The notes under the pieces are model-generated. The model did not search any database. It was not told the DNA's origin and was given only the letters and a program-made list of their open reading frames with translations. From Pratylenchus scribneri (Eukaryota > Nematoda > Chromadorea > Rhabditida > Pratylenchidae), in NCBI GenBank assembly GCA_030063045.1, contig JAQSEB010000015.1:1984001-2048000 (forward strand): a DNA stretch of 64,000 nt, written 5' to 3'. The position numbers and the translations under genes were made by a program. Position 1 is the first letter of the stretch, and every line of letters starts with the position of its first letter. Positions 34,251 to 46,452 of the stretch are shown in pieces.

Positions 34251-36806
34251 AGTTTACTATTGCATAGTGATCCTACGAAAGTTTATTATTGCAGAGTAAT
34301 ACTATGAATGTATACTATTGCACAGGGATCCTTTGAAGCAGGGGTGGAACCGAAACTCAAAAAAATCGAAATCGAAATTGTCATCGAAATCGAAACTCGC
34401 ATCCAAATCGAAATCGAAACGAAACTAAAACGTCGAAATTTCGACAATCGAAATCGAAAATCGAAATTTTTCAAAAAAATTTCCAAATCATTTAAAATTG
34501 AAAAAAAATTCTGAAAATACAAAAAAGTGAAATTTTTATCCAAAAAATAATTAAAAAATAAATTTATAGAGTTTAGCATTTTGATGAAATAAAATAAGCT
34601 TTTTCAAATTTTCTTGTTTCTGTTATTGGCAAAATAGTTGACAATGAAACTAACCAAATCCCAAACGAATTTAGCTTTTATTTTTAGGAAATTTTTGGTT
34701 TTTTTTCATAAGTTTTTATTTGATATTTTTTTAAATGACAAATTAATTGTTAGATTCTTTTTCAATGATTATTTTAGTTGCGGTTCTTTCCATGTTACAT
34801 TATTGTTGGCCATTTCCATCAAAATAATATTAATGAATCTTGAATTTTTCATTTTTTATTCCTAAAACAATTATAAAACATATTTTGATGATTTAATAAT
34901 TGAAAAATAAATTAAAAAACTAAATATTTTGAGCAAAAATAAGAGAATTTTAAGTAAAAAAGGAATTCGTTTCAAAAAATATACCAAATTTTTGATTGAA
35001 ACTAGCAAAGGGTCCCCCCTTTGCCTTTTTCGAAATTCGGCACTTTTCGAAATCGAAACGAAACTAAAACATCGAAATTTCGACGATCGAAATCGAAATT
35101 TCGATTCCACCCCTGCTTTGAAGGTTTATTATTGCACAGTGATACTATGAATGCATACTATTGCACAGGGATCCTTTGAAGGTTTATTATTGCACAGTGA
35201 TACTATGAATGCATACTATTGCACAGGGATCCTTTGAAGGTTTATTATTGCACAGTGATACTATGAATGCATACTATTGCACAGGGATCCTTTGAAGGTT
35301 TATTATTGCACAGTGATACTATGAATGCATACTATTGCACAGGGATCCTTTGAAGGTTTATTATTGCACAGTGATACTATGAATGCATACTATTGCACAG
35401 GGATCCTTTGAAGGTTTATTATTGCACAGTGATACTATGAATGCATACTATTGCACAGGGATCCTTTGAAGGTTTATTATTGCACAGTGATACTATGAAT
35501 GCATACTATTGCACAGGGATCCTTTGAAGGTTTATTATTGCACAGTGATACTATGAATGCATACTATTGCACAGGGATCCTTTGAAGGTTTATTATTGCA
35601 CAGTGATACTATGAATGCATACTATTGCACAGGGATCCTTTGAAGGTTTATTATTGCACAGTGATACTATGAATGCATACTATTGCACAGGGATCCTTTG
35701 AAGGTTTATTATTGCACAGTGATACTATGAATGCATACTATTGCACAGGGATCCTTTGAAGGTTTATTATTGCACAGTGATACTATGAATGCATACTATT
35801 GCACAGGGATCCTTTGAAGGTTTATTATTGCACAGTGATACTATGAATGCATACTATTGCACAGGGATACTATGAAGGTTTATTATTGCAAAGTGATACT
35901 ATGAATATATACTATTGCATAGGGATCCTATGAAGGTTTATTATTGCACAGAGATACTATGAATGCATACTATTGCACAGGGATACTATGAAGGTTTATT
36001 ATTGCAAAGTGATACTATGAATATATACTATTGCATAGGGATCCTATGAAGGTTTATTATTGCACAGTGATACTATGAATGCATACTATTGCACAGGGAT
36101 CCTTTGAAGGTTTATTATTGCACAGTGATACTATGAATGCATACTATTGCACAGGGATCCTTTGAAGGTTTATTATTGCACAGTGATACTATGAATGCAT
36201 ACTATTGCACAGGGATCCTTTGAAGGTTTATTATTGCACAGTGATACTATGAATGCATACTATTGCACAGGGATACTATGAAGGTTTATTATTGCAAAGT
36301 GATACTATGAATATATACTATTGCATAGGGATCCTATGAAGGTTTATTATTGCACAGAGATACTATGAATGCATACTATTGCACAGGGATACTATGAAGG
36401 TTTATTATTGCAAAGTGATACTATGAATATATACTATTGCATAGGGATCCTATGAAGGTTTATTATTGCACAGAGATACTATGAATGCATACTATTGCAA
36501 AGGGATCCTATGAAGGTTTATTATTGCACAGAGATACTATGAATGCATACTATTGCAAAGGGATCCTATGAAGGTTTATTATTGCACAGAGATACTATGA
36601 ATGCATACTATTGCACAGGGATACTATGAAGGTTTATTATTGCAAAGTGATACTATGAATATATACTATTGCATAGGGATCCTATGAAGGTTTATTATTG
36701 CACAGAGATACTATGAATGCATACTATTGCAAAGGGATCCTATGAAGGTTTATTATTGCAAAGTGATACTATGAATGCTTACTATGGCACAGGGATCCTA
36801 TGAAGG
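34251..36806. repeat. 58-bp satellite array (dimer of 29-bp units)
   Basis: The 58-bp unit runs GGATCCTTTGAAGGTTTATT, ATTGCACAGTGATACTATGA, ATGCATACTATTGCACAG. Its two 29-bp halves are related (both TTGCACAG.GAT), so the unit is itself an old duplication. The first 13 or so copies are almost identical. From about 35870 onwards variant units (CTATGAAGG, GCAAAGTGAT, ATATATACTATTGCATAG) alternate in a higher-order pattern. A 777-bp transposon interrupts the array at its left. Confidence 0.93.
34339..35115. mobile_element. hAT-like MITE, TIR CAGGGGTGGAA, 8-bp TSD, inside the satellite
   Basis: Ends CAGGGGTGGAACCGAAAC and GATTCCACCCCTG are inverted and flanked by identical CTTTGAAG at 34331-34338 and 35116-35123. 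That 8-mer is part of the satellite unit, proving insertion into the array. Both arms are rich in TCGAAAT repeats; no transposase frame is present. Confidence 0.9.
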
Positions 36807-37083
36807 TAAAACACAAATGGAAATACTTTTAATTAGATTGGTGAAACACAAAAACATAAATGAAAATACATTTAATTAATTTGTGCTTGTGTCAAATGAC
36901 GAAATGACAAATGATATATCCAATTATGATATATTGTTTCTTTTAAATTCAATAAAATTGGCATTAATAAAAATTTTATTCACACTGAACATAATTAAAT
37001 TCAATTTTTCTCCATAAAAATTTTCTAAATTCCAAATAATTATTGTTCTTTAAATTGAGCAGGCCTATTTAATTAAATTGCGT

Positions 37084-37120
37084 CTATATGACCAATAGCG
37101 AGAATTGAATGCACCTGCTT
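37084..37120. promoter_or_regulatory. Conserved upstream element of srt copies
   Basis: CTATATGACCAATAGCGAGA followed by a TGCACCTGCT block lies 340-370 bp before the srt ATG. It recurs at 38084-38120, in shorter form at 41035-41050, and at 47512-47547 before the other srt copies. Confidence 0.5.
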
Positions 37121-37453
37121 ATTTATTTAATTTGTTTAATTCAAAGAATTCAATTTTCCATAGAATTTTTCATTTATACCAAAATAAGAATTTATTCACA
37201 AGGTCATTGAATTATTCAATTTTACTCTCCTAATCATGACACTTAAGATTAGGATTATGCAAAGATTTTAGGTTTGGATAATCTTTAAAATGAAGTTGGA
37301 AATGGCCAAGTTTTTATAGTAATATTTTCGAAATAAAAGTGCTAGATTAATTCAAAATTAACGCCCGCCCATTTAATAAGTATTCCATTCTAATAAATAA
37401 AAATAAAATAATAACTAATTTTGAATTTGATTATTTTAGCATTTAACAGAAAA

Positions 37454-37675
37454 ATGGAAATGTTCATATTTCGTCATTCGGAATGGTCACAAAAATACAA
37501 TTGCAATGGAATTGATGTCGATCCGATTCCTTTCGAACAAAGTCATCAATTTGTTCCTGAGGCATATGTCCTTTTGGCACTTTGCACCATTTTTTATTTC
37601 CTCTATATTCCATGCATGATCTCAATTTGGAAACATATTCACGAAAATGTCTGCTACAAATTATTGTTAAATTAA
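37454..37675 (+). pseudogene. srt chemoreceptor, 5' fragment
   Basis: It begins MEMFIFRHSEW like the intact copies and continues through TM1 (LALCTIFYFLYIPCMISIW). After ENVCYKLL it diverges from its paralogues and stops (TAA at 37673-37675). Immediately downstream is the 43-bp minisatellite, so the copy was truncated there. Confidence 0.8.
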
Positions 37676-37679
37676 AATA

Positions 37680-37880
37680 GATTTAATTAGATTGGTGAAA
37701 CACAAAAACACAAATGAAAATACATTTAATTAGATTGGTGAAACACAAAAAAGATAAATGAAAATACATTTAATTAGATTGGTGAAACACAAAAACATAA
37801 ATGAAAATACATTTAATTAGATTAGTGAAACATATAAATATAAAATATTTAATTTAATTGATGAAACGCAAAATAAATTT
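37680..37880. repeat. 43-bp A/C-rich minisatellite, about 4 copies
   Basis: The unit is AAACACAAAAACACAAATGA followed by AAATACATTTAATTAGATTGGTG. A partial copy also lies at 36810-36890. The same family flanks other srt copies. Confidence 0.85.
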
Positions 37881-38083
37881 AATTAATTTGCGATTTTGTC
37901 TTCTTAGAAATCCGACAAAATTGGCATTAATAATAAAAATTTATGTTCACACCGAACATAAATTTAATTTAATTTTTCACTTCGCCATTCGAATGATGCT
38001 TCAAATAATTGTTGCCTTTTAAATATGTTTTTTTTCCTTTGAATAATGGAAAATACTGAACATGACAATTTGATTAAAATGTG

Positions 38084-38120
38084 TCTATGTGACCAATAAC
38101 GAGAATGTAATGCAGCTGCT
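38084..38120. promoter_or_regulatory. Conserved upstream element of srt copies
   Basis: CTATGTGACCAATAACGAGA, then TGCAGCTGCT, about 320-350 bp before the ATG of the intact srt gene at 38438. It matches the element at 37084. Confidence 0.5.
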
Positions 38121-38437
38121 ATATATTTAATTTGCTCGATTCAAAGAAATTTTTTCAAAAATTTTTTAAACAAATTTAACGAACAAAATTAATTTACCAT
38201 CAAAATTATTGAAGTTTTCTTTATTTTTGACGCTATAAAATTTTATCATAAATAATATAATGTAAGATCTAGAAATATAAAATTTATGCTAAATAGATTT
38301 TAAAAATCATCTGGCCAAATTTTCTGGCAATAAAAATGCTAATTTTTTGATAGATAAATTTAGTCATTCCATTTGTAAAAAAATGAATTAATTATTTATT
38401 AAAATTTGATTATTTTTAAACAGAGCAATAAAATAAA

Positions 38438-40593
38438 ATGGAAATGTTCATATTTCGTCATACTGAATGGGAATATCTGTATAATTGTACAGGAATTGAT
38501 TTGGATTCGGTTTCCTTCCCTTTTGATAAAAGTCATAAATTTGTGCCCGAGGCATATGCCTTGATTGCACTTTGCACAATTTATTATTTCCTCTATATTC
38601 CATGCATGTTCTCAATTTGGAAACATATTCACGAAAATGTCTGCTATAAATTATTGTTCTACATTGGCATTTTCGATTTGGCCATTCTCTGGATATTGGG
38701 CTATGTTCATGCGATGTTCAGCCTAAATGGCGTTGTTTTCTGCAGCAGTCCAATATTGAATTATTTCCTTGGCGTTTGTGTAACTGGTAGGTGTCTCTAA
38801 ATTTTTGGTTTGAAATTATTAATTAATGAAATTGATATAACATTCAAAATTTCAAAGTTTTCACTACAATTTATTATTCCTATATTTAATGAAATTAATT
38901 TATAAAAAATGCTAAAATATAATTGAGTAAAATGAACATGAATTTTTGAAAGAGAAATCTCATTTTATTATTTTTAAATTTTAAATAAAATTAAAAATAT
39001 TTTGGTACATTTTTTACTTTCAAATGGTTTTGTAAATCTCTCTAAAAATATTATTATAACATCGCTGAGCTTTGTGCCAAAAAATAGGGAGCAGATACCA
39101 TAATAGAGTAAATAAAATAAAAAATGGGAATTCATTAAATCATAATAAATTAATTTTCAGCCTTCTGGAATGCCGAAAGTATTGCTGATTTGGTAAATTC
39201 TTTAAAATATAAAATTAATATTTAATTTATTTGACTTATTATCTTATTTAAGAATAGTAAATCTTGAAATGAAATGTCTGGTTAATTTTTTCAAAATTTT
39301 TATAAATTTTTATTTAAAATATTTACCATTAATTATTCAAAGATTTTGGCTTTCAATCGCTGTTTGGACATTTTATCGCCGTCCATGGCCGAAATGCTTT
39401 TCTCCGGATTTCGTGTCCACATTTGGCTTACATTTTGCACAATTTACGCAATTTTTCGCATTACTTTTTGGGGGCCCACCTTGTTTTCCAGCCTCATTTT
39501 CGCCTGGTCCATTGATCCATTCGTTGGCTATCATCCCAAAAATGACCAATATATCCTCGCATTCCATGTTTTTCATAATGGCGCCCTTGTTGTCCTGTCA
39601 CCTCTCTTTTATAGCGTATTTATCATTGGAATGTGTCTCAAAACGCGTTCATTTGGATTGGGTCAAGTCATTTCGAGACCACAAAAAATGGTGAGCAAAG
39701 AAAACAATTTTAATTTTTCTTTAATATTTATTTAATTTTGAAGGCATTTTTGCAAGTATTTTTAATTTCTGCGATAAATGTTTTGGGTGCCAGCGTCTAT
39801 GTGGCCATCTATTACATCCCACCCCCACAATGGCTGGTTATTGTGGCACAATTTGCATGGTAGAATCATTTTTTAAATCTATTTGAATTGAATGTAAAGG
39901 ATGCCAGACCGATTCTCTAAATTGGTGTAAATTCTAATTTCATTAAATAATTTAAAATAAAAAAAACAAATAGAATAAAAATTAAGGAAAAACGCAAAAT
40001 ATTTAGAAAATCATAAAACAAAAAATTGGAAAAAAATATTCAAAATAACAGAAACATTAAAATGTTTTAAAAAGTTATAAATTCAAAATTTTTGAAAAAA
40101 AAATTACAAAATTTTTTTTTATTTTTGATCCAATTTCATATTTATTAATCATATTTAATTGACATTTTAATTAACATTTGTATACCATTATAGTAAAATC
40201 GATTGAATTGTTTTATATAAAAATTATCTACAGTATTCAAATAAAATTGATTTCAAAAAATCTTATAAGAAAATGCCGATATTTTCAAGGATAAATCATA
40301 TTTATTATTGGATTTATTTATATAAATTTATTACAACCCTTAGGAAATGATTTTTATTTTGATCATTGAAAACGTTTGATAAAACAAAAATTCAAAATAA
40401 TTTTCCAAGGTTCCATGTGCACGGTTTTCCGCCCGTCATTTACTTGACTTTGAATAAAACAATCCGTCATGATTGCCGAATGATGTTCTACAAATTTTGG
40501 CCTAAACATTCTCAACATATGAATGGGATCACAGTCATTGTCCAACACCAGCAGCAAAATATTCCCAAAATTGTTGGTTATGCTTCGAAATGA
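38438..40593 (+). CDS. srt: Serpentine chemoreceptor, class T (srt), intact
   Basis: Exons 38438-38786, 39161-39192, 39343-39690, 39744-39859 and 40410-40593 total 1029 nt (342 aa) with consistent phases. It starts MEMFIFRHTEWEYLYNC, with seven hydrophobic segments: LIALCTIYYFLYIPCMF, LLFYIGIFDLAILWILG, VFWNAE-like short exon plus ILAFNRCLDILSP, WLTFCTIYAIF, VVLSPLFYSVFIIGMC, FLQVFLISAINVLGASVYV and VIYLTLNKTIRHDCRMM. The LAFNRCLD and LYIPC signatures are those of nematode Srt receptors, usually expressed in chemosensory neurons. The C-terminal tail is rich in Gln/His. This is one of two intact copies in the window. Confidence 0.88.
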
Positions 40594-41227
40594 GGAAAGG
40601 AAAAACATGAAAAATTCATCAAATAAATGATAAAGAATCATTTTAACTATAATTTTAAATTTTAAAAAATATTAAATCGCTTTTTTTCCATGTTCGAATT
40701 CAAAAAAAAATATGTAAAAATTTGTTGGTGTTTAATTTATTAAATTTAATTACCCCAATGCTTTTTTTTTGCTTTTTTTAGATTTTTAGATAAAAATTTG
40801 CTAAATCTTAAAACATATATAATTAATTTTTTAATATTTATTATTTTCTTTATTTTTTTTTGTTCTGTGGTGATTCCCGGGTTTGAATTTTAATTTTTTA
40901 AATTATAAATTTTTTAAGTTATAATCAGAATTTCACCAATAAAATGATGCCTAAAAAATAATTAGTTGCACTTTAAATGTGTTTTATTTTTTAATTGAAA
41001 ATATTGTACATATGCTCATTTGATTAAATTAAGGGTTATGTGACCATGTACTTACATTTGTTTCCTTGTCTAATTTTAATTTGCTCGACTCAGAAAAATT
41101 TTTCATAAAATTTTTTTAACAAATTTAAAAATGATAATTAATTTATCAATCAACTAGGCCCGTCCGTTCACCACTGTATTTTAATAAAAAAGATTTCAAA
41201 TTATTTTACCATATCAAGTAAAATTAA

Positions 41228-41438
41228 TGGAAATGTTCATATTTCGACATTCGGAATGGTTGCACCTGCTGTATAATTGCACTGGAATTGATGTGGATTC
41301 GGTCTCCGTTTGAGCAAAGGCATCATCAATTAATACCAGAGGCATATGCCCTAATTGTACTTTGTACAATTTATTATTTCCTCTATATTCCATGCATGAT
41401 CTCATTTTGGAAACATATTCACGAAAATGTTATTGTTC
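41228..41438 (+). pseudogene. srt chemoreceptor, broken 5' fragment
   Basis: It starts MEMFIFRHSEW. It has a one-base insertion at about 41308 (GTCTCCGTTTGAG where paralogues have 12 bases), which brings a TGA into frame. It also has an extra codon at two places and a 14-base deletion at about 41431. After that it loses similarity. Its matching 3' end may be the fragment at 46290. Confidence 0.8.
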
Positions 41439-41463
41439 TCAATACTATTAAATATTATATATC

Positions 41464-41807
41464 TGTTACAGTGAATTTGCGGAATTAGCGATTCCCGGGA
41501 ATCACTAGGCATTTGGGTTAGCGAATTTCGGGAATCTCGACTTCTAGGCGTCGTACAGACTCGAGAGTGGGCTCATTCGACTCGTCATGGACGATTTAGT
41601 CTATTTCAATTACAGACCGTTTTAGGGGCTAGGGTTAGGGTTTAGAGGTCTGTAATTGAAATTTCATATAGTAAATCGACCATGCCGAATCGAATGAGCC
41701 TACTCTCGAGTCTGTACGACGCCTAGAAGCCGAGATTCCCGAAATTCGCTAACCCAAATGCCCAGCGAATTCCGGGAATTCGCTAATTCCGCAAATTCGC
41801 TGTAACA
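41464..41807. mobile_element. Palindromic MITE, TGTTACAGTGAATTTGCGGA termini
   Basis: A 344-bp element with inverted arms of about 150 bp, ending TCCGCAAATTCGCTGTAACA. Flanks share only TATC, which may be a 4-bp duplication or chance. Arms include TCTAGGCGTCGTACAGACTC and its complement. Confidence 0.8.
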
Positions 41808-42196
41808 TATCCATTTATACGGAATCTTCTACTTTTACTTAGTATAATTAAAATTATTAACATTATTTAGACCCGCCTCAAAATTTGAATCTGGTCCCAT
41901 TTTTACATCTATTAATTGCGTACAACTGTTGAGAAAAGTAAATTTCCTTAACCAAAAATTATTCTCGATTTTTTTTCCTTCAATTTAATTTCTCAATTTT
42001 TAGCATATTGATATTTAAATAAAAAATGGAACTCTACCTATTTCGCCATGAGCAATGGGAACGACTATATAATTGTGCTCGAATAAATGTCGATGATATT
42101 CCATTGTCAGAAAGATACCATCCATTAAATGGAACAATCATCATTGCCATGTTCATAATATTTGAGGTTAGATTCACAAGTACCCAATCGGTAGTC

Positions 42197-42421
42197 GGTA
42201 CTTGTAGTTTGAGTCCTCTTTTTGGGTTACCTTGGTAAAAGTGAGGAAAAGTGAAGGGTCCCCCCTTGGGTGTTAAGGTTTGGGATACATTTGGGATGAT
42301 TTTTAACAAAACCCCATCCCATCCCTATAATATATCCCTGAATGACCCTAACCCTAAACCTGATGACCCATAGGGGGCACAAAGCACTTTTCAAAAAGAG
42401 GACTCAAAATTAACAAGTACC
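42197..42421. mobile_element. GGTACTTGTAG-type palindromic MITE
   Basis: The left end GGTACTTGTAGTTTGAGTCC pairs with the right end GGACTCAAAATTAACAAGTA plus CC. The inside holds AGTGAAGGGTCCCCCC against GGGGGCACAAAGCACTTTT and CCCTAACCC-like centre sequence. It fills the first intron of the broken srt gene. Confidence 0.7.
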
Positions 42422-44785
42422 GACCAATCATCCAAATAAATACTTTATTCTGCATTCTTTTAAAGGCACTCTATTTGCCCTGTATGTTCTAAATCTATAA
42501 GCATTCTGAGCATTCATCCTATAAATTCCTCTTCTACATTGGTGTGGTCGATATGTTGATGCTCTTCATTCATGGCCTGGAATCGGGCATTTTCAATTTC
42601 ACAGGCCATATGTTCTGCTCAAATCCCCATTTCAGTTTTATCACTTCATCATTGTCAGTGGGTATGTATTTGTATTCTAATATCTCTAATTGCAAATTTG
42701 GTGGAATTTTATGTGACTAATGGTATGCAATTTACGGTATTGACTTAGAATCAAATAAATGATATACCATTCAACGTTGTCTTAACGAGTTGAGTAAGAA
42801 ATAAGAATATAAAAAAATGTCTTGGTGCCTTAGCTTAAAAATGCGTTATCAGTACCAGCTGGTAAAAGAACCTGGTAAAATGAAGACCCTGCCCCACTTT
42901 ACAGTTAAAATTTCCATTTTTTACCTGGTACATTCCCTTGTATTTGGGCGTGACTATAGTCTCTGTCTATTCAACTGTAAAAATTATTTACCAGAGGTAA
43001 ATTTACCTTTAGACTTTACCACATTTTTAAGATATAACCCACCAGGATTAAAATTGACTTTTTTACCAGGTTTTTTTCAATTGTATTTTAGCTTTACCCG
43101 CTTTTTAAAATATGTTCAATTTATTTATATGGCAAAATTAGTACTAGGTAAATTAACCTTTACCACATTTTTAAAATACGGCCCCTGGAGGCAAGCAATT
43201 TTAGCCAAGTTATGACCATTTAAAATCATTTACAATTAAAAGCTAAGTGTACCCTTTTTTGGTCAAAAATATCTGATTCTAAGCCAATACCGTAAACTGC
43301 ATTTTTCTTTTAAGAAGAATTTTATTTTAATTAAAAAAGTTTTTATTAAATATATTCCAATTTACTAAAATTTATTATCATAAAATTTAAAAAAAGGACT
43401 TTTTGCCATGCAAACCAGTGGCAATTTCATCCTCGCCCTCGATCGTTTCGTAGATAAACTGTCACCAAAATTCTTCGAATTATTCTTCAATGGTATTTAT
43501 TATTTAATTTTGCTTTTATCTGGTAAAATTTATGCTTTTACTACAGGAAAACAATCTTTTTTATGGATAAGTGCATCGGCAGTCTTTTCAGTCTATTTTA
43601 TGTGTTTTGTCAATCCTGGACTTTATAATGGACTCTATAAGAATTGGTTCATGAATCCGTAAATTCATTTTACGATTTTCATTTTTTTCAATTATTTTTT
43701 TTTAAGATATGAGGGATATCCAATCAAAATTAATTTTAATGATGTAAAATTTGCTAATTATTATTTCAATAATTAGCTTAAAAATTTCAGTATATTCATC
43801 CCCTCTGGAAATATTACATTATTTTTATGACTTTTGCATTTCCGGCTATTTACATCCTTTTCATCTTTATGTTTTTCTATCGACTAAAAGCGACATTTTA
43901 GCAATTTCAAATGTTCGGCAAAGAAATTGGCAAATTGCGGTTTCACTTTCCACTTTCTCTCATTTGTTCACAGATGTTCATTCAAGTGGCATTGATTATG
44001 GGCATGAACATTTGGTGCTGTCGCGTTTCGTAAAAAGTGTAAAATGTTGCATTTCGTAAAAAAAGTGTAAAAATGTCGCGTTTCGTAAAAAAAGTGTAAA
44101 AATGTCGTGTTTCGTAAAAAAAGTGTAAAAATTGTTTTTTTTTTATTTGATCTCATTTAAATTTGTTAATCCAATAATATAACTTTAGAAGAAATTATTT
44201 GTCTATTTGTATTTGTATGTCTCCAAATTTTCTTTTGAAGATGAATTGAGCTAATTTTTTATACTCGGGGTTTTCTGGGTTGATGAACATTGGTCGCCAA
44301 TATCTAATTGGTTTTTTATTTGGCTAAGTCCTGCGCAGCTTGGCCTTAATTTATGGCCAACTTTGGTGATTTAGATTTTGCCGATGAAAATATCAAATAT
44401 GGGGTAATCGATGGTGCTGAAGACGACGGTGATAATGATTTACAATTTGTTTTGAGTTATGAGACATGAAGTAATCCTGAAGCGAGGAAAAAGACGAACA
44501 TTATGGTTGAACTAATAGAATAACAATTGCTAACATCTGATGACTGATGAGCCCCGAAGCGTCAAAAAAGACAAAATCAAATATGAACTAGTATTTTATA
44601 ATTTTCCAAAAAAAAACCTGAAACAGTGGCATATCGATTCCGCAATTCTGCCATATATTTATATATATATCTCTTCTTTTTTAATTTTAAATATTTTCAA
44701 AAAATCAAAAAATTATATGTAATATTTACAATAGATTCTTGATGATATTTTTTATTATCATTTCTTTTGAACTAATTTAAAATAG

Positions 44786-45126
44786 ATGTTAATGAAATTC
44801 GGGATCGCATGATAGATATGCGTCAAGATCGTTTTTGGGCAGGAAACGTCGAATTACTAGCCGCAGCAAAATTAAATAATTTTAATGTTGTTATCTGTGA
44901 AAAATATCCAACCCCTGATGGCACTAATCATATCATGCGCTGGCAAATTTATTCTCCAGAAATAACAATTTCGGTATTTTTAACAAATTTATTTTTATTT
45001 TTCTAAATTTAGTTGGTGAATTCTGATCAAAACCGTGAAAAGAAATCCATATTTGTTTATTATGATCCTTTTCCTGGACATTACCAAACAATTATTCATC
45101 CTATGCGCATTGAAAATAATCAATAA
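44786..45126 (+). pseudogene. OTU-like cysteine protease, C-terminal part
   Basis: Exons 44786-44973 and 45013-45126 (phase 0 junction) encode RDRMIDMRQDRFWAGNVELL, AAAKLNNFNVVICEKY, then SIFVYYDPFPGHYQTIIHP. The W-x-G-N-x-E-L block and the terminal G-H-Y (with the catalytic His) are typical of the second half of OTU deubiquitinases. The N-terminal half with the Asp/Cys motif (DGNC-like) is not seen in the preceding kilobase, where a small acidic ORF starts at about 44353 (MANFGDLDFADE). OTU domains occur in some Helitrons and other transposons, so this is more likely element cargo than a host gene. Confidence 0.6.
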
Positions 45127-45462
45127 TTTTTTTATTATAATTTATTTTACGTTTATTTTATAAGTTTTCCTTTTTTCTATGAATTATTATTTTAATTTTT
45201 AAAATTCCTTTCTTTGATTTTTTCGATAAAATTTAATACTGATATGATTTTGTAATTTTTTTTGAGAAAACTAACAATTTGCCACTTTTATTAGATAACT
45301 AAAATTTTGCAATTTTGAAATAAACGCATATATATGTCATATTTACTCAATTTGCATTTTATTTTTTTATCTATCCGGATAGCATCATTAAGATTCAGAA
45401 ATCGGAATAAATAAACTATATTGATTAATGATTAGATGAACCTACTATTTCACAAATAATTG

Positions 45463-45822
45463 GGCACTATATGGAATTAAGGGCTTTTTGAAAATTTTTT
45501 TCTAATAAGTCTCGCTGGAATGTGTTGGAACTGCGGAGGAATGTAAGAGTGGACTCCGGAGTGTGCGTAGCCGTAGCGCGGGAACTGGACGAGCCTTGGC
45601 GAGCGAAGCGAGCCAAGGCTCGTCTGGTCGCGCGGAGGCGGAGCACACGGAGGAGTCCACTCTGAAATGCCCACCGCAGCAGTTCCAATCCGTATTTCCT
45701 TTGCGCAACTATAACTTTTTTACTTTTGGATTTTAGGCGAAACCAATAGCAGAGTCGATTGGTGTATCATTTCATGACTTTGAAAAAAATTTTATAATAA
45801 GCCCTTAATTCCATATAGCGTC
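45463..45822. mobile_element. Palindromic MITE with GC-rich core (copy 2), 8-bp TSD
   Basis: Ends GGCACTATATGGAATTAAGG and CCTTAATTCCATATAGCGTC are inverted. Flanks are identical AATAATTG at 45455-45462 and 45823-45830. The core at 45500-45710 is nearly the same as that of 26403-26805. Confidence 0.88.
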
Positions 45823-46289
45823 AATAATTGGATACAAATTTATTATACCCGATAATTTTATAATATTTTTTGATTTAAATGCAAACGCGACATTTGTACA
45901 CTTTTTTTACGAAACTCGACATTTTTACACTTTTTTTACGAAACGCGACATTTTTACACTTTTTTTACGAAACGCGACATTTTTACACTTTTTTTACGAA
46001 ACGCGACATTTTTACACTTTTTTTACGAAACGCAACATTTTACACTTTTTACGAAACGCACCCACACGTAACATTTCCTCCTTTACACTCTTTGCCATAA
46101 TGCAACATTTTTCAATCAACAAAGTGGTTATCCTTGTGGAATATTATGTCAACTATTTTGCCTTTGGTGGAATTAAATATGAAATAAAAAATTTTTTTTT
46201 TATAAATTCAGGTTTTCCTCCACTTATTTTTTTGTGCTTCAATAAAATTATTCGAAAAGACACCCGGAAGATGTTCAGAGAAATCATTA

Positions 46290-46452
46290 ATTTAACATTG
46301 AACAAAACAATACTTCAAGATTATCGAATGATTTTCTACAAAAATTTTGTCCCAATCATGTTCAACATTTGAATGGTGCCACCGTTATGGTCCATCAGCA
46401 GCATAATATTCCAAATGGGGATATGCATCGAAATGAAGCGTGGAAAACTTGA
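46290..46452 (+). pseudogene. srt chemoreceptor, 3' end fragment
   Basis: NLTLNKTILQDYRMIFYK, then (after a frame break near 46350) NHVQHLNGATVMVHQQHNIP, ending in TGA. It matches the last exon of the 47752 gene, not the divergent srt just before it. It is probably the displaced tail of the 41228 copy. Confidence 0.65.

Larger units (their letters stand above)
44024..46060. mobile_element. Fold-back-like insert bounded by inverted 29-bp tandem repeats
   Basis: The left border is about 3-4 copies of GTTTCGTAAAAAAAGTGTAA plus AAATGTCGC (44024-44131). The right border is about 6 copies of the reverse complement (45885-46060). Together they interrupt the TM6 exon of the srt gene. Termini made of inverted tandem repeats are characteristic of Foldback-type transposons. 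Inside are two exons of an OTU-like protease and a GC-core MITE. No transposase was found and no target duplication could be defined. Confidence 0.65.
42026..46270 (+). pseudogene. Divergent srt chemoreceptor, broken by a stop codon and a 2-kb insert
   Basis: Exon 42026-42166 encodes MELYLFRHEQWERLYNC. Exon 42466-42661 continues LYLPCMF, then a TAA at 42490-42492 where paralogues have a Ser codon, then on through YKFLFYIGVVDMLMLF. Further exon pieces at about 43391-43480, 43551-43660, 43708-43745 and 43790-43890 keep srt landmarks (FILALDRFVDKLSP, HPLWKYYIIFMTFAFPAIYI). At about 43974 MFIQVALIMGMNIWCC opens the TM6 region. The match stops at 44020 at the insert and resumes at about 46100 (VVILVEYYVNYFAFGG, GFPPLIFLCFNKIIRKD). 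It is therefore non-functional unless the stop is read through. Confidence 0.75.

Noticed and set aside
34251..36806. CRISPR-like array
   Set aside because: Units are contiguous tandem repeats without unique spacers, in a eukaryotic intron-rich genome.
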